Origin: Sthenelais limicola
Lineage: Eukaryota; Annelida; Polychaeta; Phyllodocida; Sigalionidae
DNA length: 64,000 bases
Reading direction: 5' to 3'
NCBI GenBank assembly: GCA_942159475.1
Contig: OW804095.1
Coordinates: 55,084,773-55,148,772, forward strand
This document shows, in pieces, positions 14,238 to 23,912 of the stretch. The stretch's first letter is position 1. Each line of letters starts with the position of its first letter. The position numbers and the translations under genes are program-made. The notes beneath the pieces were generated by a model. The model was not told the DNA's origin, searched no databases, and saw only the letters and a list, made by a program, of their open reading frames with translations.

Positions 14238-14600
14238 CTAGCACAGTACCCGTCTATCGGACGGTTAAGAAGAGGTATACAAATGGTATGGTCAAGAATG
14301 GGTAGGGACTTTTAGATAGAAATTAATCTCTCACACTCTTCCTCTCTCATCCTCTTCCTCTCACTCTCTCTTTCCCTTCCTCCCCTCTTCTCTCTCTCTC
14401 CCTCTCCCCTCCTTTCTTCTCCCTCCCTTCCCTTCCTCTATCTCCCTCCCTTTTCTCCCTCTCCTTCCCTCTCTCTCCTCTTCTTCCCTCCCCGCCTCCC
14501 CCTCTCATTCCCCCACCCAACCCCCTCTCCCCCCTCTCTCTCCCCTCTCCCAGCCCTCTCCCTCTCTGTCCTCGCCCCTTCTCTTCCGCCCTGCATGTAT
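14238..14600 (-). mobile_element. Helitron-like 3' end with adjoining CT/GA-rich block, minus strand
   Basis: On the minus strand the sequence ends with a 15-nt hairpin (GACGG/CCGTC, + coordinates 14250-14264), eight bases, then CTAG followed by T, the usual Helitron 3' terminus. About 110 bp next to it match 44540-44650 in opposite orientation; stems are conserved while loops differ. Both copies adjoin a long GA-rich tract on the sense strand. The 5' end was not found, so the right boundary given is only the end of the CT-rich block. No Rep or helicase gene is present. Confidence 0.6.
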
Positions 14601-14629
14601 GTTTCACTGTTTCATCATTCTGACGTTTC

Positions 14630-14880
14630 GATATTCTGAAATGTTATAGCATCGTCGGTTCCTACTGCATGAAACAATGCTGAACTGCAAGCTGATTGTG
14701 CATTATATTTAATCTTATCAGGAAACTTTAAAACACTCAGTTTCAAGAGTAAGATCGACCTGCGACTGACAAACTTCTCAAAGCCGGTTCTCCAATAAAA
14801 TATTAAATAGATATATTTCAACGTTCCCAAAGAAATAGTGAGTTAGTACCTGTTGCCAGTGCAAACCTATACTAAAGAAT
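14630..14880. repeat. Dispersed repeat, copy 2
   Basis: It is the partner of 9491-9745, lying just right of the CT-rich block next to the Helitron-like end. The minus-strand frame (14615-14830) aligns with that of the other copy. Confidence 0.7.
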
Positions 14881-14920
14881 CACACACACATATTACATAC
14901 TATGTATGCATAGATATTTT

Positions 14921-15210
14921 TTTTTAAATGTTTTTATTGGCCACATCATTTAATAAATTTACAAAATACGCATAACCACTTATGTGATATATCTTTCATG
15001 CGTTGCCAAATGTAATTAATGTAACATGTATCTATACATGTATAGGTACATGCATGTATACATACATATATACATGTATGTATAAACACGTACACATGTA
15101 TACATATAATGTATACATATAATGTATACATTATATATATATATGCTTTTTTTTTGCTTTTTTAAAAAAAATGTTATATATATATATATTATTATATATA
15201 TATGCGGAAG
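14921..15210. repeat. T-run and AT / ACATGTAT microsatellite block
   Basis: A T-run (14921-14930) next to an inverted AATAAA suggests a minus-strand retrotransposon tail. It is followed by ATGTATAC-type repeats (15020-15140) and (AT)n with T-runs to 15200. Confidence 0.7.
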
Positions 15211-16709
15211 AAGAAATGTAGATATTTGAGAAAATGGCTATAAATATTTCTTTCAATAAGTAATTATAGCATTATGTTTGATCTTGGGCATCGTGAGCAA
15301 TGTGTGCATCAGAGAGAGAGAATGTAAAGGTTGTCTCTATCGCTTGTACTATTTACTCGCTCTAATGAACTTAATGGATATAGGTTTCATGTGCATATTT
15401 ATAAATAGTTTTTATTCCGATTCTAAATGGAGGCAACAGAACCAAGTAGCACCTCCCTTTGTGATTTCATACATTCAGTTGTGAAGTTTTAACACTTGAT
15501 GTATAGTTATATGATAATAGATTCTGATCAAAGTTAGTAAAAGGGGTGTGTGAAATGGGCGTGTGCATAATAGCTGATGTTCTATATACCGTAATTGATT
15601 GCCATCAAAGTCATAATGGCTTGCATCATAGGTTGCAGTAAAATGGGGGCGTGTACACCTGTTACGCATATATTCTGTTGTTGATCCTTGTCTCTCTGCC
15701 AGGCCAGGACCAAGCACCAGGCACAAGATTCCTTCGTATGCCACCCGTCACCCTGTCCTAATCTGTCTATATGTTATTGGTCCGTGTGACGGTTATTGTT
15801 CGTTTTTTCCAACCAAGAATAAGCATTTCGTTTGGTATAAAAATGTTGGTAAATAATAGGGAGGACTTGGAGTAAGTCGACAGCTATCTGTAGAGGGGAG
15901 GAGGAGGTGGAGTAGGAGGAGGAGGAGGAGGAGGGGGGGAGTGGGGTCATTGCATTTGAACTGACAGGATGGACACAATGTCTCAAGATGCAAGATGTTA
16001 TCAGGGACCTCCGCTGGGATGAGAATAGCACAATCCTAAATGACCCTTGTTCATATGATAAACAATAACTTGTATTCATAGAGCCTTTATTCTTAAATGT
16101 GGATATTGTCTACATCGCTATGATCATTTTGCTGTGATAATTAGAGCTGTTACAGTCAGATACAAAACTTTCAGTTTAAAATGTTTTATCCCCTCCCCCT
16201 CTTCCTCCTTCATGCACTAATATAAGATTAATTTATGGAAGCGGAGAGGGGCCGCCATGAAGTATTGCTAATAATAGCCAAGTCCAAGTCCAAATATTGT
16301 CAGGCCTTTTGGAACTCAAGAACGACAACTATGTGGATTGCTTAATAACTCACTTTTATTCTCAACAGAATTGTAAGCAAATTTGTATTTCTGGCCTATG
16401 TCAGAATTTCATTCTGGAGTAACAACCTTTCATATCAAATGTTTTGTTCAGTGTAATTCATACACTTTTCTCAGTTATTACCATGATCAAATTATTGATT
16501 GCTTGCTTTTGTGTTTCCCGAAGGCAATTTCAGCTGCAATTATTCAACCCTAACCCAGAGGGCACCCAGTCCAACACAGTTAGTTTGTTGATATAGTATC
16601 AATATGGCCTTTTCTTTACTTTTAGGGGTCTTTGGTCCAGTTTTGTCCCTAAATTGCCCTTGTAACGGACAATCCTACCAGCGGATAGAGTCTGTGGTCG
16701 ACCCCTAAA
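15211..16709. other. No gene seen; left flank of the large retroelement
   Basis: Unique DNA with one GGA microsatellite. Nothing supports a coding exon. Confidence 0.5.
15895..15948. repeat. GGA microsatellite
   Basis: GGAGGAGGTGGAGTAGGAGG and further GGA units end in a G-run. Low complexity. Confidence 0.8.
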
Positions 16710-16730
16710 GGACTTGGAAGGTTGTGGTTT
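16710..16730 (+). repeat. Left arm of a 123-bp hairpin split by the retroelement
   Basis: These 21 bases pair with 30919-30939 with one mismatch. The hairpin continues on the far side of the retroelement. Confidence 0.85.
16727..16730. other. Target-site duplication, left copy (GTTT)
   Basis: GTTT directly precedes the 5' LTR and directly follows the 3' LTR at 30834-30837. Four-bp duplications are usual for gypsy-type integrases. The flanking hairpin confirms the reading: removing the element and one GTTT restores an uninterrupted stem. Confidence 0.85.
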
Positions 16731-16982
16731 TGCTATACAGCCAAGATCATCCTAGCCCCTCCCTCCATGACTCACACCTGCCATTCATATTGCCTTGGGC
16801 CTATCATGGATAGAGCCCCTCCCACCTCCAGGAGTAGCACGTGAGCTGCTCCTGTGAGGGTTGTTGTTTAATAAAATATACAGTTAGTTGGTAACGGAAT
16901 CTGTACGTGTCTGGTCGTCCTTTCTCCTTATCTCTTATTCACATTAGATTATAGAAGTATACACGATCTCGACTTTATAATA
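16731..16982 (+). repeat. 5' LTR
   Basis: It is 252 bp, begins TGCTATACAG and ends CTTTATAATA, and appears identical to 30582-30833. The 5' end is the usual TG but the 3' end is TA rather than CA. An AATAAA polyadenylation hexamer lies at 16870-16875, followed by a GT-rich stretch, so the R/U5 boundary is probably shortly after it. No convincing TATA box was seen. Confidence 0.95.
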
Positions 16983-16983
16983 C

Positions 16984-17000
16984 TGGTGGCGAATTCGAGC
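16984..17000 (+). other. Candidate primer binding site
   Basis: One base after the 5' LTR, TGG starts TGGTGGCGAATTCGAGC, as expected for pairing with a tRNA 3' CCA end. I could not assign the tRNA. The first bases resemble the corresponding site of the small LTR element further right (minus strand, 38980-38961). Confidence 0.6.
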
Positions 17001-17051
17001 AAAATTTTTTTCTACAGTGCTTTAACATCAACCAACTCTATAGAACTACAT

Positions 17052-17138
17052 ATGTTTTCGTTTTTGGATTATTTATGGAGAAGAAATCAAAACTACAAAG
17101 GCTCAAGGAGGGAGTTGACTATTTTACATCTTTCATAG
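17052..17138 (+). other. Short upstream ORF overlapping the gag start
   Basis: An ATG at 17052 in a weak context opens a 28-codon frame that ends at TAG 17136-17138, overlapping the first codons of gag in another frame. It is the first ATG after the LTR, so gag would need leaky scanning. It may have no function. Confidence 0.3.
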
Positions 17139-19426
17139 ACACGAGGACACGTGAGAGTCAGGAAACCAGGCAAGCAGAGGTGTTTGGGAGAGTAAGAGAA
17201 GACTCGGATTTTTCGTCAGATCTTTTTGATTCTGACGATTCAGAACCAGATTTCAAATCGGTCATAAATACCCCCAGGAGGAGTGGACATTTAAGTGTTA
17301 ACATGTATAACCAGGAGGAAGAGGAATACCCTCTACCTCCAACTCCAGTGACTGGAATATCGCCTCCAAAAGGCTACTGCGACGATGGTGTATATAGGCC
17401 TAGAAACTATCTCGAGGATGGCGACGTCGACAGGATCTTGGGTCGGCCGGAGGTGAACCGAAGCTTATTCGGTACCGGCCAAGCCGCTGAGGGGAGACCG
17501 CCGGCAACACGAGAGAGGTCGGTGGGCCCGCCTGTTGCGCCCAAACGTGCCGGCAGCAGGATGAGCGAGATGGGCTCGTTCTTCCACCCTGGAGGAGCTC
17601 CTCAACAGCGATTCCCTGTACAGAAGCCTGTGATCCAACAAGTCCCCATTCTTCAACCTTCGGGAATTTCTCCTCTGAGGGTGCCTAACCCAAATCAGCC
17701 TAGAACGAATCACCAAAGTCAGGTATTTGCTCAATCTAACCCTGGTTTCGATCCTGCATCGGTGCCTCTGGTAAACATTCAGCCTAACTACCAGCCTTAT
17801 ACAGTAAATCAGTCACAAAGTTCACCCTTGTCTCCCACACACCAACAATTGGCTCAGCAACACAATGTAAATATGATAAATTCTGTTCCAAATGGCCAGC
17901 AGTTCCAACAGGGTGCTTACTCTCCTCTAAATGTATTTAACGACCCCCAGAATAGGCAAAATTTTCTAAATTCTCCTCAAGAGGTGAAGCCTTTTACTTT
18001 CCAACAAAATTACCAAACTTCCCCACAAGAGGTTAAACCTTTTGTGTCTCAGCAAGATCCAATGCTGGCGATGCTCCAGGAAATGAAACAAATGCGTGTG
18101 GATACCTTTGACTTCATGAAAAGTTTCATGGATAGTCAAACTGAGAAGAGGAATAAGGGTAGTTTCAATAGTGGTACAAGTGACCATGTCATGAAAAAAT
18201 TTCTAAAAGCCCCCCAGATCTTTAAGGAACCTACAGTCCTTTATAGTTGCGAATTCTTCCTAGAAGAGTTTGAGGAATTTGCGGAGAGGAGTGGGCTCCC
18301 CCAGGAAATGTGGGTAGTTGGAATAAAGCCTTATATTTCGGATGAAGCATTGGTTTTCTACAATAGTTTTACCAAACAATATGGAACTAGAGTTCCATAC
18401 CCTACGTTCAAACGGGACTTTTTAGACAAATTTGCAGATCTAACCCTTGACGAGAGAATGAAAGATTATCCTTTCAGGACCCAGTCAGAGGGTCAAGATA
18501 CTAAGGCTTTTTGTAAAATTATGAGCCAGTTGTTATCTAGATCGGGCCTTCCCGAAAGGGAAAGGGCAAATATCCTCCTTGGCAAACTGAGGGAGGATAT
18601 TAGGGTGTGTGTTGCTGCCGAAAACCCTAAAACGGTAACAGCTGTTACCGATTCTGCAGCAAAATTCGAAGCAGTAATTGGAGCAAGAGCAGAAAAAAAA
18701 GAAGTGGCTGAGAAGGTACCAGAGGTAGCACACATTGGTAGGCAAGATGACAGGTCCAGGAGAGACAAATATCTGAACGGAAATCAGAGAAGTGCCAGTG
18801 GAAGTAGGTTTCAACAGGGGAGGAGCAGGGATAGGCAATTTAACCCTAACCCTAATTACCATCAGAACTCAAACCCTAACTACAACCCTAACTACAACCC
18901 TAACTACAGCCACAACCCCAACTACAGCTACAACCCCAACTACAACTACAACCCCAACTACCGTCCCAATAACAATCCTTATCCCTACCAAAATCAGCAA
19001 AACTATAGGGGTAGGAGCAGAGAGAGAGGAAATTTCCAGCCTCCCAGCCAACAACCATATTATGCTCCTTCATCAAACTATCAACAATATAACAATAATT
19101 TTTCTGGCCAGCAAAGGTCGCAAAGCCAAGAAAAGAGAGGATTTCCCCCAAATAGAAGTGGCAGCCAGGACAGGAGAGGCTGGAACAATTCTCCATGGCC
19201 TCAAAATAACGTGAGATTTGGCTCCAAAGACAGGAGTCAACCCAGGAGCCAGAGCCAGGAGAACGTTAGAGGACAGGCTTTTCATGTAAATGAAGTTTCA
19301 GGGGAAGTAGTGAACAATGGTGAACAAATCGATTCAAAAAACGGGGGAGAAGGTCAGGAAGCCTTCCTGACCTGTCCAGAAGTTCCACAAGAGCAACTGT
19401 ACCATTACTACCCAGAGCAAAACTAG
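17075..19426 (+). CDS. gag: Gag polyprotein
   Basis: This 783-codon ORF opens 92 bp after the 5' LTR. Residues about 1-140 are acidic and Ser-rich. Residues about 140-350 are Pro/Gln/Asn-rich and look disordered. Residues about 370-560 form a compact helical region (FLKAPQIF onwards) that fits a retroviral-type capsid. The C-terminus is basic: Arg-rich blocks around an Asn-Pro-Tyr repeat (residues about 588-650), then repeated SR and SQ motifs. No CCHC zinc knuckle is present, as in other errantivirus Gags, so RNA binding would rest on the Arg-rich tail. It assembles the particle. The first ATG in frame is used; its context has G at +4. A -1 shift near codon 756 leads into pol. Confidence 0.9.
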   Translation: MEKKSKLQRLKEGVDYFTSFIDTRTRESQETRQAEVFGRVREDSDFSSDLFDSDDSEPDFKSVINTPRRSGHLSVNMYNQEEEEYPLPPTPVTGISPPKGYCDDGVYRPRNYLEDGDVDRILGRPEVNRSLFGTGQAAEGRPPATRERSVGPPVAPKRAGSRMSEMGSFFHPGGAPQQRFPVQKPVIQQVPILQPSGISPLRVPNPNQPRTNHQSQVFAQSNPGFDPASVPLVNIQPNYQPYTVNQSQSSPLSPTHQQLAQQHNVNMINSVPNGQQFQQGAYSPLNVFNDPQNRQNFLNSPQEVKPFTFQQNYQTSPQEVKPFVSQQDPMLAMLQEMKQMRVDTFDFMKSFMDSQTEKRNKGSFNSGTSDHVMKKFLKAPQIFKEPTVLYSCEFFLEEFEEFAERSGLPQEMWVVGIKPYISDEALVFYNSFTKQYGTRVPYPTFKRDFLDKFADLTLDERMKDYPFRTQSEGQDTKAFCKIMSQLLSRSGLPERERANILLGKLREDIRVCVAAENPKTVTAVTDSAAKFEAVIGARAEKKEVAEKVPEVAHIGRQDDRSRRDKYLNGNQRSASGSRFQQGRSRDRQFNPNPNYHQNSNPNYNPNYNPNYSHNPNYSYNPNYNYNPNYRPNNNPYPYQNQQNYRGRSRERGNFQPPSQQPYYAPSSNYQQYNNNFSGQQRSQSQEKRGFPPNRSGSQDRRGWNNSPWPQNNVRFGSKDRSQPRSQSQENVRGQAFHVNEVSGEVVNNGEQIDSKNGGEGQEAFLTCPEVPQEQLYHYYPEQN
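18840..18985 (+). repeat. Asn-Pro-Asn-Tyr coding tandem repeat in gag
   Basis: Degenerate 12-15 bp units such as AACCCTAACTAC encode a run of Asn-Pro-Asn-Tyr with Ser and His variants. The DNA passes through short CCCTAA-like stretches. It stays in frame throughout and probably expanded by slippage. Confidence 0.85.
19336..19373 (+). promoter_or_regulatory. -1 ribosomal frameshift signal between gag and pol
   Basis: In the gag frame the bases read A AAA AAC (19336-19342), an exact X XXY YYZ slippery heptamer. After an 8-nt spacer, 19351-19359 pairs perfectly with 19365-19373 (9 bp, loop AGCCT). Slippage puts ribosomes in the pol frame, which is open from 19324 to its stop at 23563. The gag stop lies about 80 nt downstream. 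Spacer length and stem fit known retroviral frameshift signals. Confidence 0.9.
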
Positions 19427-22400
19427 GGGTAAGTGAGACAAATTCCTCAGATTATTCGAATCCCAGCAATAAAAGTAAAATCATGTACACCATGTTGGAA
19501 CTAACTTCCTTTTCTAGAACAAGGGGAAGAATTTTCAATGTGGTAAAATTGTCAGATGCCAGAGTAGAGGTTAAGGTAGGAAAATATATTGTTCCTACCC
19601 TTGTAGACACTGGGGCCAGTGTCTCTTGTGTCGGATCAGAGTTCAGTAATGCTATTATCAAGGATAATCCAAAGTTTATTGTAGCTGAAACGTATTTAAA
19701 GCTGTACATGGCAAATGGTGATTATAAAATAGCCAGAAAGGCTATAAGAGCTGTATTCGAAATAGGAGGTGAAACTTATGTCGAATGGTTGCATGTTGTT
19801 CCTGGCCTGAGAAGGGCTATGATTATTGGTGTCGATTTCCTCGACAGGTATAAGGCAAACATCAGGTTTGGTGATCCAAACCAAGGTCTATATGTGATAA
19901 GAACAGACAGAGACATTGTGTTGAAACCAAGGGCTGAGAATGTTTTTTCTATTCGTATTTCTGGCTTGCAGAGTCTCAAAGGGAAGGTAGGAATAACAGA
20001 AAATTTGAACAGGAGTAGACCTGTTCCCTTTATTGCTAAAAGGTGCCTGGTAAGAGCTAATGAAAACAATTCCATTCCGGTTGTCATTGCTAATCTTTCA
20101 GAAACCGAATGTAAGGTAAGAAAGGGAAATATTTTAGGCCTTTTTAGAGTAAGAAACGAGAAAGATTTCTTCCCTTTGCTTCGAGCAAGCCCCCACAGTG
20201 TGATAAACGAGCTAGGCACGTGTCAGACAAGTACTGAGGCGTCGACAGCTGTGGGTGATAAGAGATATGAGCCACTCATGGCCGACAAAATACAGACGGT
20301 GGGGGGCTCATATCAAATGTCAGAGAAGCTCACGAGGGAACAACAGACTCAGCTACTTGATATTTTACTAAGATTTGATCAGGTTTTCCACAAGGAAGGG
20401 GTACCAATAATACACGCGGAGAATTATGAACATCGAATTGATCTGAAAGAGAATTTTAGACCTGTTAATAAAATGCCATATAGGTTGAACCCACAAATGA
20501 CGACGATTTTGAGAAAGCTAGTGAAGGAACAGCTAGATTCTGGTATTATTGAAAAAACAGATGGTAGAGGCTTGTTTTCTAGCCCATGTTTTTTAGTAGA
20601 GAAACCAGGTTCGAGGAGGTCGGGAAACGTCAAACATAGGCTTGTCGTGGACTTTCGTTTTGTCAACACGGAAGTTTTACCTCAGGCTATACCCTTTCCA
20701 AGAGCTGATGAAGTAATATCTAGAGTTGGAGAAATGCGTGGAAAGTATTTTACCAAGGTCGATTGCTATAATGGCTTTTATCAATGTAAGTTGAGAAAAG
20801 AAGATCGCCATATAACAGCTTTTTCCACGTGTGATGGTATATTCCAGTATAGGAGTATGCCTATGGGTTTGAAGACAAGCCCTAAAAGCTTCAACGCTAT
20901 GATGACTCGGATCTTGGAAGGGATCCCTAATGTTAGTTGCTATATTGATGACATAATTTTGGCGTCAGATAGCTGGGAGGAGCATCTCCTGAGTATAGAT
21001 AATTTGTTTTCTACTCTTGTTAAAGCTGGCATTAGGTTGAAGAAGGAGAAATGTTTCTTTGGTCTTGAATCGGTTTCATTTTTAGGCTATGTGATTAACA
21101 GGCGAGGTCTCCAACCTGAGCATTGCAAGGTAGATGCTATCAGGAGCTTCCCCAGACCTAGGAAAGCCAAAGATGTGAAAGCTTTCTGTGGCCTGTGCAA
21201 TTACTATAGAAATTTCATTCCAAATTTTAGTGAGCTTATGATACCTCTGTACCGTATTACCAGCAAAAAGAGGGAGTTCAAATGGGACCCTGAAAGTGAG
21301 AGAAGTTTTGAGCTCGTCAAGAGGTCCATTTGTAAAAATGCCTTGCTACCACATCCAGATTATTCTAAGGAATTTTTTATCACAAGTGATGCAAGTAATT
21401 TTTCCCTTGGCTGTTCTTTAAATCAAAAGGATGAGAATGGGTTTCTTAGACCCATAGAATTCGCGGGAAGGGCCCTCACGAAATGTGAGAGAAACTATAG
21501 CTGTTCTGACAGGGAACTGGCTGGTTTGAAGTTTGCTATGGAAAAGTTCAAACATTATATCTGGGGGAGGCCCTTCTCCATATACACAGATCACCAAGCA
21601 TTGCTTGCTCTAAATAGCAAGAAAAATCTTACTGGTAGAATGGCTAGATGGCTCGATTTTTTCAGTAATTTTGAATACACTATCCTATATCTGAAGGGCT
21701 CCCTAAACACGGTTGCTGATATTCTCAGCAGGCGAGATTACAGCCTTGAAGGGAAAGAGAGCCACATGCCTCAGGGCAGGGGTCATGGTAAATCTGTGGC
21801 TTTTTCTGAGGTACATGCCATTAAATATTTCAGACCGGAAGATGTGGTGCAAAATTATCCTGTAAGAATGTTTAGGCCACTTCCTATAATTTCCTTGAAG
21901 GAGGACCTCACAGTCATCGACCAAGAATGTGAGGAAGAAGCTCCTAGAATTCCTGTAGTGAGTGGGGAGAAAGCCATCATGGCTATTGAAACAAGATCCT
22001 CCACACGCCAGGATACGGACAGATCTAAGGAAAAGGCCCTCCAAAGATCAAGGGATCAGGAGAGGAAGAGGAAGCAAAAGGCTATAAAGAATAAACAGGC
22101 TAGGGTTAGCAGTAAATTGCCACATTTTTCTAGGTCTAAGATCAGTAAGAATGCCGACAGAAGAAAGGCTATAGCATCAGCCACCCCCCGTCTGTCAGGT
22201 GATTTATTTTCTGAGGAATTAACAGGAGGTGAAGCTGTGGGTGTGAAAGATCTGATTTCAGGACAGATGTCTGATCCTGCCTGTAGATCAATGATCAACT
22301 ATATTAAGTCTGGAATGCTCCCCCAGGAAAATGAGGAAGCAAGGCGGATATTGCTGTCCCAGGAACAGTTCTTTATGAGAAATGGCCTCCTGTGTCGAAT

Positions 22401-23565
22401 TCCTGGGAAGCTGAGGTATAGACTGATACCACAGGTGTACCAGATTGTGATACCTAAGGATCTGATTAATAAATTCCTAGAAAGGATCCATAATGGGGTA
22501 GTCGGTGCACATGTGGGGATCACTAAGATGCTTCACTTGATCTCCAGCAGGTTTTTCTGGCCAACTATGGTGGCAGATGTGGAGAAATATGTTTCAATTT
22601 GCCACGAATGCCTTAGTTCAAAGAAGATGAATAGGACCATCCGCCTGCCCATGGAGATTAGGGATCCCACCCCACGCCCCTTCTCATGTTTTATGGTTGA
22701 CTCAATAGGTACCATTACTAAGACCAAATCAGGAAATTGCTATATTCAAACCTGTATAGATATGTCCACAAAGTTCTTATTTGCTTGGGCCACTGATTCG
22801 ATCAGTAGTGCAAGTTTTAGGAATGAATTCTTTGAGAAAGTGATCTGTTCTGTAGGTTGTCCAAGTAAGATTTATAGCGACAATGGGACGACATTTACAG
22901 GGAAGGATTTCACCTTATTCTGTAAAAAGTTTGGAATAGAACAGATTTTCTCCTCTCCCTGGAAGCCATCTTCAAATGGGCTCATTGAAAGACAAAATAA
23001 ATCGATGGGAGAGAGGCTGCGTACCTTCTGCTTGGCAAATGCAGAGAACTGGGATCTATATGTCCCAGGAATTGTTATGGCTCTAAATGCCACAGATAGT
23101 TTCAGTGCTGGAATAGCCCCTTATACACTGGTGTATGGGCGTGAATGTCAAATTCCTTCTCAGGCATGTCTGATAGATGTGAAAGATACGATCAAACCAA
23201 TTTTGGAACATCTGTTGGACGCGGATGAGAACAGGGAAAAATTGACACAGCTTGTAGAAAGAAACATTGAAAGATCTAATGTTAATATGAAACAAAGGTA
23301 CGACAGAAAGATTCATTTGGACAATATTGAACCTGGTTGTGTGGTGTATGCCAAAGTTCATTTCTTCAAGAAGGGTTTGAGTGCTAAGATACAGAGCCAG
23401 TACTCTGGACCTTATTTAGTAGTGAGAAGGCCATCAAAATTCACTGCAAAACTGAAGAACTTGAGCAGCGGCAAGATATTGAGTCGGCCTGTGCATGTTC
23501 AATTCCTTAAACTGGTAAATAAGAAATATACTCGGGATTTCCTCAAGAAATTGTTGGGGAAATAG
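19342..23565 (+). CDS. pol: Pol polyprotein: protease, reverse transcriptase, RNase H, integrase
   Basis: It is read as a Gag-Pol fusion after the -1 shift; first pol-frame codon 19342, first ATG 19483 (residue 1 below). The protease has DTGAS at 42-46. RT spans about 315-545 with YIDD at 487-490. RNase H has acidic residues at D636 and D703. Integrase has a zinc site H1003-x6-H1010-x29-C1040-x2-C1043 and catalytic D1073, D1133, E1169, the last two 35 residues apart. A GPY/F-like module with SGPYLVV lies near the C-terminus. An unusually long, very basic linker (about 790-900) separates RNase H from integrase. Every catalytic residue is present and nothing is broken. It copies RNA to DNA and integrates it. 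Confidence 0.95.
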   Translation, partial: RGRRSGSLPDLSRSSTRATVPLLPRAKLGVSETNSSDYSNPSNKSKIMYTMLELTSFSRTRGRIFNVVKLSDARVEVKVGKYIVPTLVDTGASVSCVGSEFSNAIIKDNPKFIVAETYLKLYMANGDYKIARKAIRAVFEIGGETYVEWLHVVPGLRRAMIIGVDFLDRYKANIRFGDPNQGLYVIRTDRDIVLKPRAENVFSIRISGLQSLKGKVGITENLNRSRPVPFIAKRCLVRANENNSIPVVIANLSETECKVRKGNILGLFRVRNEKDFFPLLRASPHSVINELGTCQTSTEASTAVGDKRYEPLMADKIQTVGGSYQMSEKLTREQQTQLLDILLRFDQVFHKEGVPIIHAENYEHRIDLKENFRPVNKMPYRLNPQMTTILRKLVKEQLDSGIIEKTDGRGLFSSPCFLVEKPGSRRSGNVKHRLVVDFRFVNTEVLPQAIPFPRADEVISRVGEMRGKYFTKVDCYNGFYQCKLRKEDRHITAFSTCDGIFQYRSMPMGLKTSPKSFNAMMTRILEGIPNVSCYIDDIILASDSWEEHLLSIDNLFSTLVKAGIRLKKEKCFFGLESVSFLGYVINRRGLQPEHCKVDAIRSFPRPRKAKDVKAFCGLCNYYRNFIPNFSELMIPLYRITSKKREFKWDPESERSFELVKRSICKNALLPHPDYSKEFFITSDASNFSLGCSLNQKDENGFLRPIEFAGRALTKCERNYSCSDRELAGLKFAMEKFKHYIWGRPFSIYTDHQALLALNSKKNLTGRMARWLDFFSNFEYTILYLKGSLNTVADILSRRDYSLEGKESHMPQGRGHGKSVAFSEVHAIKYFRPEDVVQNYPVRMFRPLPIISLKEDLTVIDQECEEEAPRIPVVSGEKAIMAIETRSSTRQDTDRSKEKALQRSRDQERKRKQKAIKNKQARVSSKLPHFSRSKISKNADRRKAIASATPRLSGDLFSEELTGGEAVGVKDLISGQMSDPACRSMINYIKSGMLPQENEEARRILLSQEQFFMRNGLLCRIPGKLRYRLIPQVYQIVIPKDLINKFLERIHNGVVGAHVGITKMLHLISSRFFWPTMVADVEKYVSICHECLSSKKMNRTIRLPMEIRDPTPRPFSCFMVDSIGTITKTKSGNCYIQTCIDMSTKFLFAWATDSISSASFRNEFFEKVICSVGCPSKIYSDNGTTFTGKDFTLFCKKFGIEQIFSSPWKPSSNGLIERQNKSMGERLRTFCLANAENWDLYVPGIVMALNATDSFSAGIAPYTLVYGRECQIPSQACLIDVKDTIKPILEHLLDADENREKLTQLVERNIERSNVNMKQRYDRKIHLDNIEPGCVVYAKVHFFKKGLSAKIQSQYSGPYLVVRRPSKFTAKLKNLSSGKILSRPVHVQFLKLVNKKYTRDFLKKLLGK
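19429..19434 (+). other. Candidate splice donor just after gag
   Basis: GTAAGT begins 3 nt after the gag stop codon and matches the U1 consensus fully on the intron side. It could join to acceptors at 24079 or 25453 and remove pol. Weaker donor-like sites lie early in gag (GTGAGA at 17151, GTAAGA at 17192). Confidence 0.4.
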
Positions 23566-23904
23566 GTTCATTTATTTGTTTTTATTCTAGCCATTGCCTG
23601 GGCGTGTGGATATCAGGGCTTATTGGGGAATGGCCCATCGGTAGAAGCAAGCCTAGGCAGCTTTTTGTTTCATCGGGAGAGCGGCCGACTGACAGAGTGG
23701 CGTTTTTCACGGCACGGGAGCGAGCAGGTCCCGACGAGCGTCGTCGGGGAAGCAACAATGCGGTGTGCAGTAGCATTCCCTATGTGGATATATTTCCAGC
23801 TGGAAAGTGTCAATCTGGACACCTCTTGTCACCCGCCCATAGGCGCTAGCGTGTTGAGCGCGTACACCTGTTCACTCCGACGTCCGCGCTTTCAACTCTA
23901 GGCC

Positions 23905-23912
23905 TATAAATA
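23905..23912 (+). promoter_or_regulatory. TATA-like box inside the retroelement
   Basis: TATAAATA flanked by GC-rich DNA is followed about 30 bp later by CCCAGTC (near 23938-23944), which fits an initiator. An internal promoter here could give env transcripts independent of the LTR. This is suggested by motif only. Confidence 0.3.

Noticed and set aside
14347..14607. 86-codon Arg/Gly/Glu frame
   Set aside because: Composition artefact of the CT-rich block next to the Helitron-like end.
18840..18985. Interstitial telomere repeat
   Set aside because: CCCTAA-like words are short, irregular and in frame within gag; they encode the Asn-Pro-Asn-Tyr repeat.
18792..19214. 140-codon Thr-rich frame overlapping gag
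   Set aside because: It is the shifted reading of the Asn-Pro-Tyr repeat, open because of the repeat.
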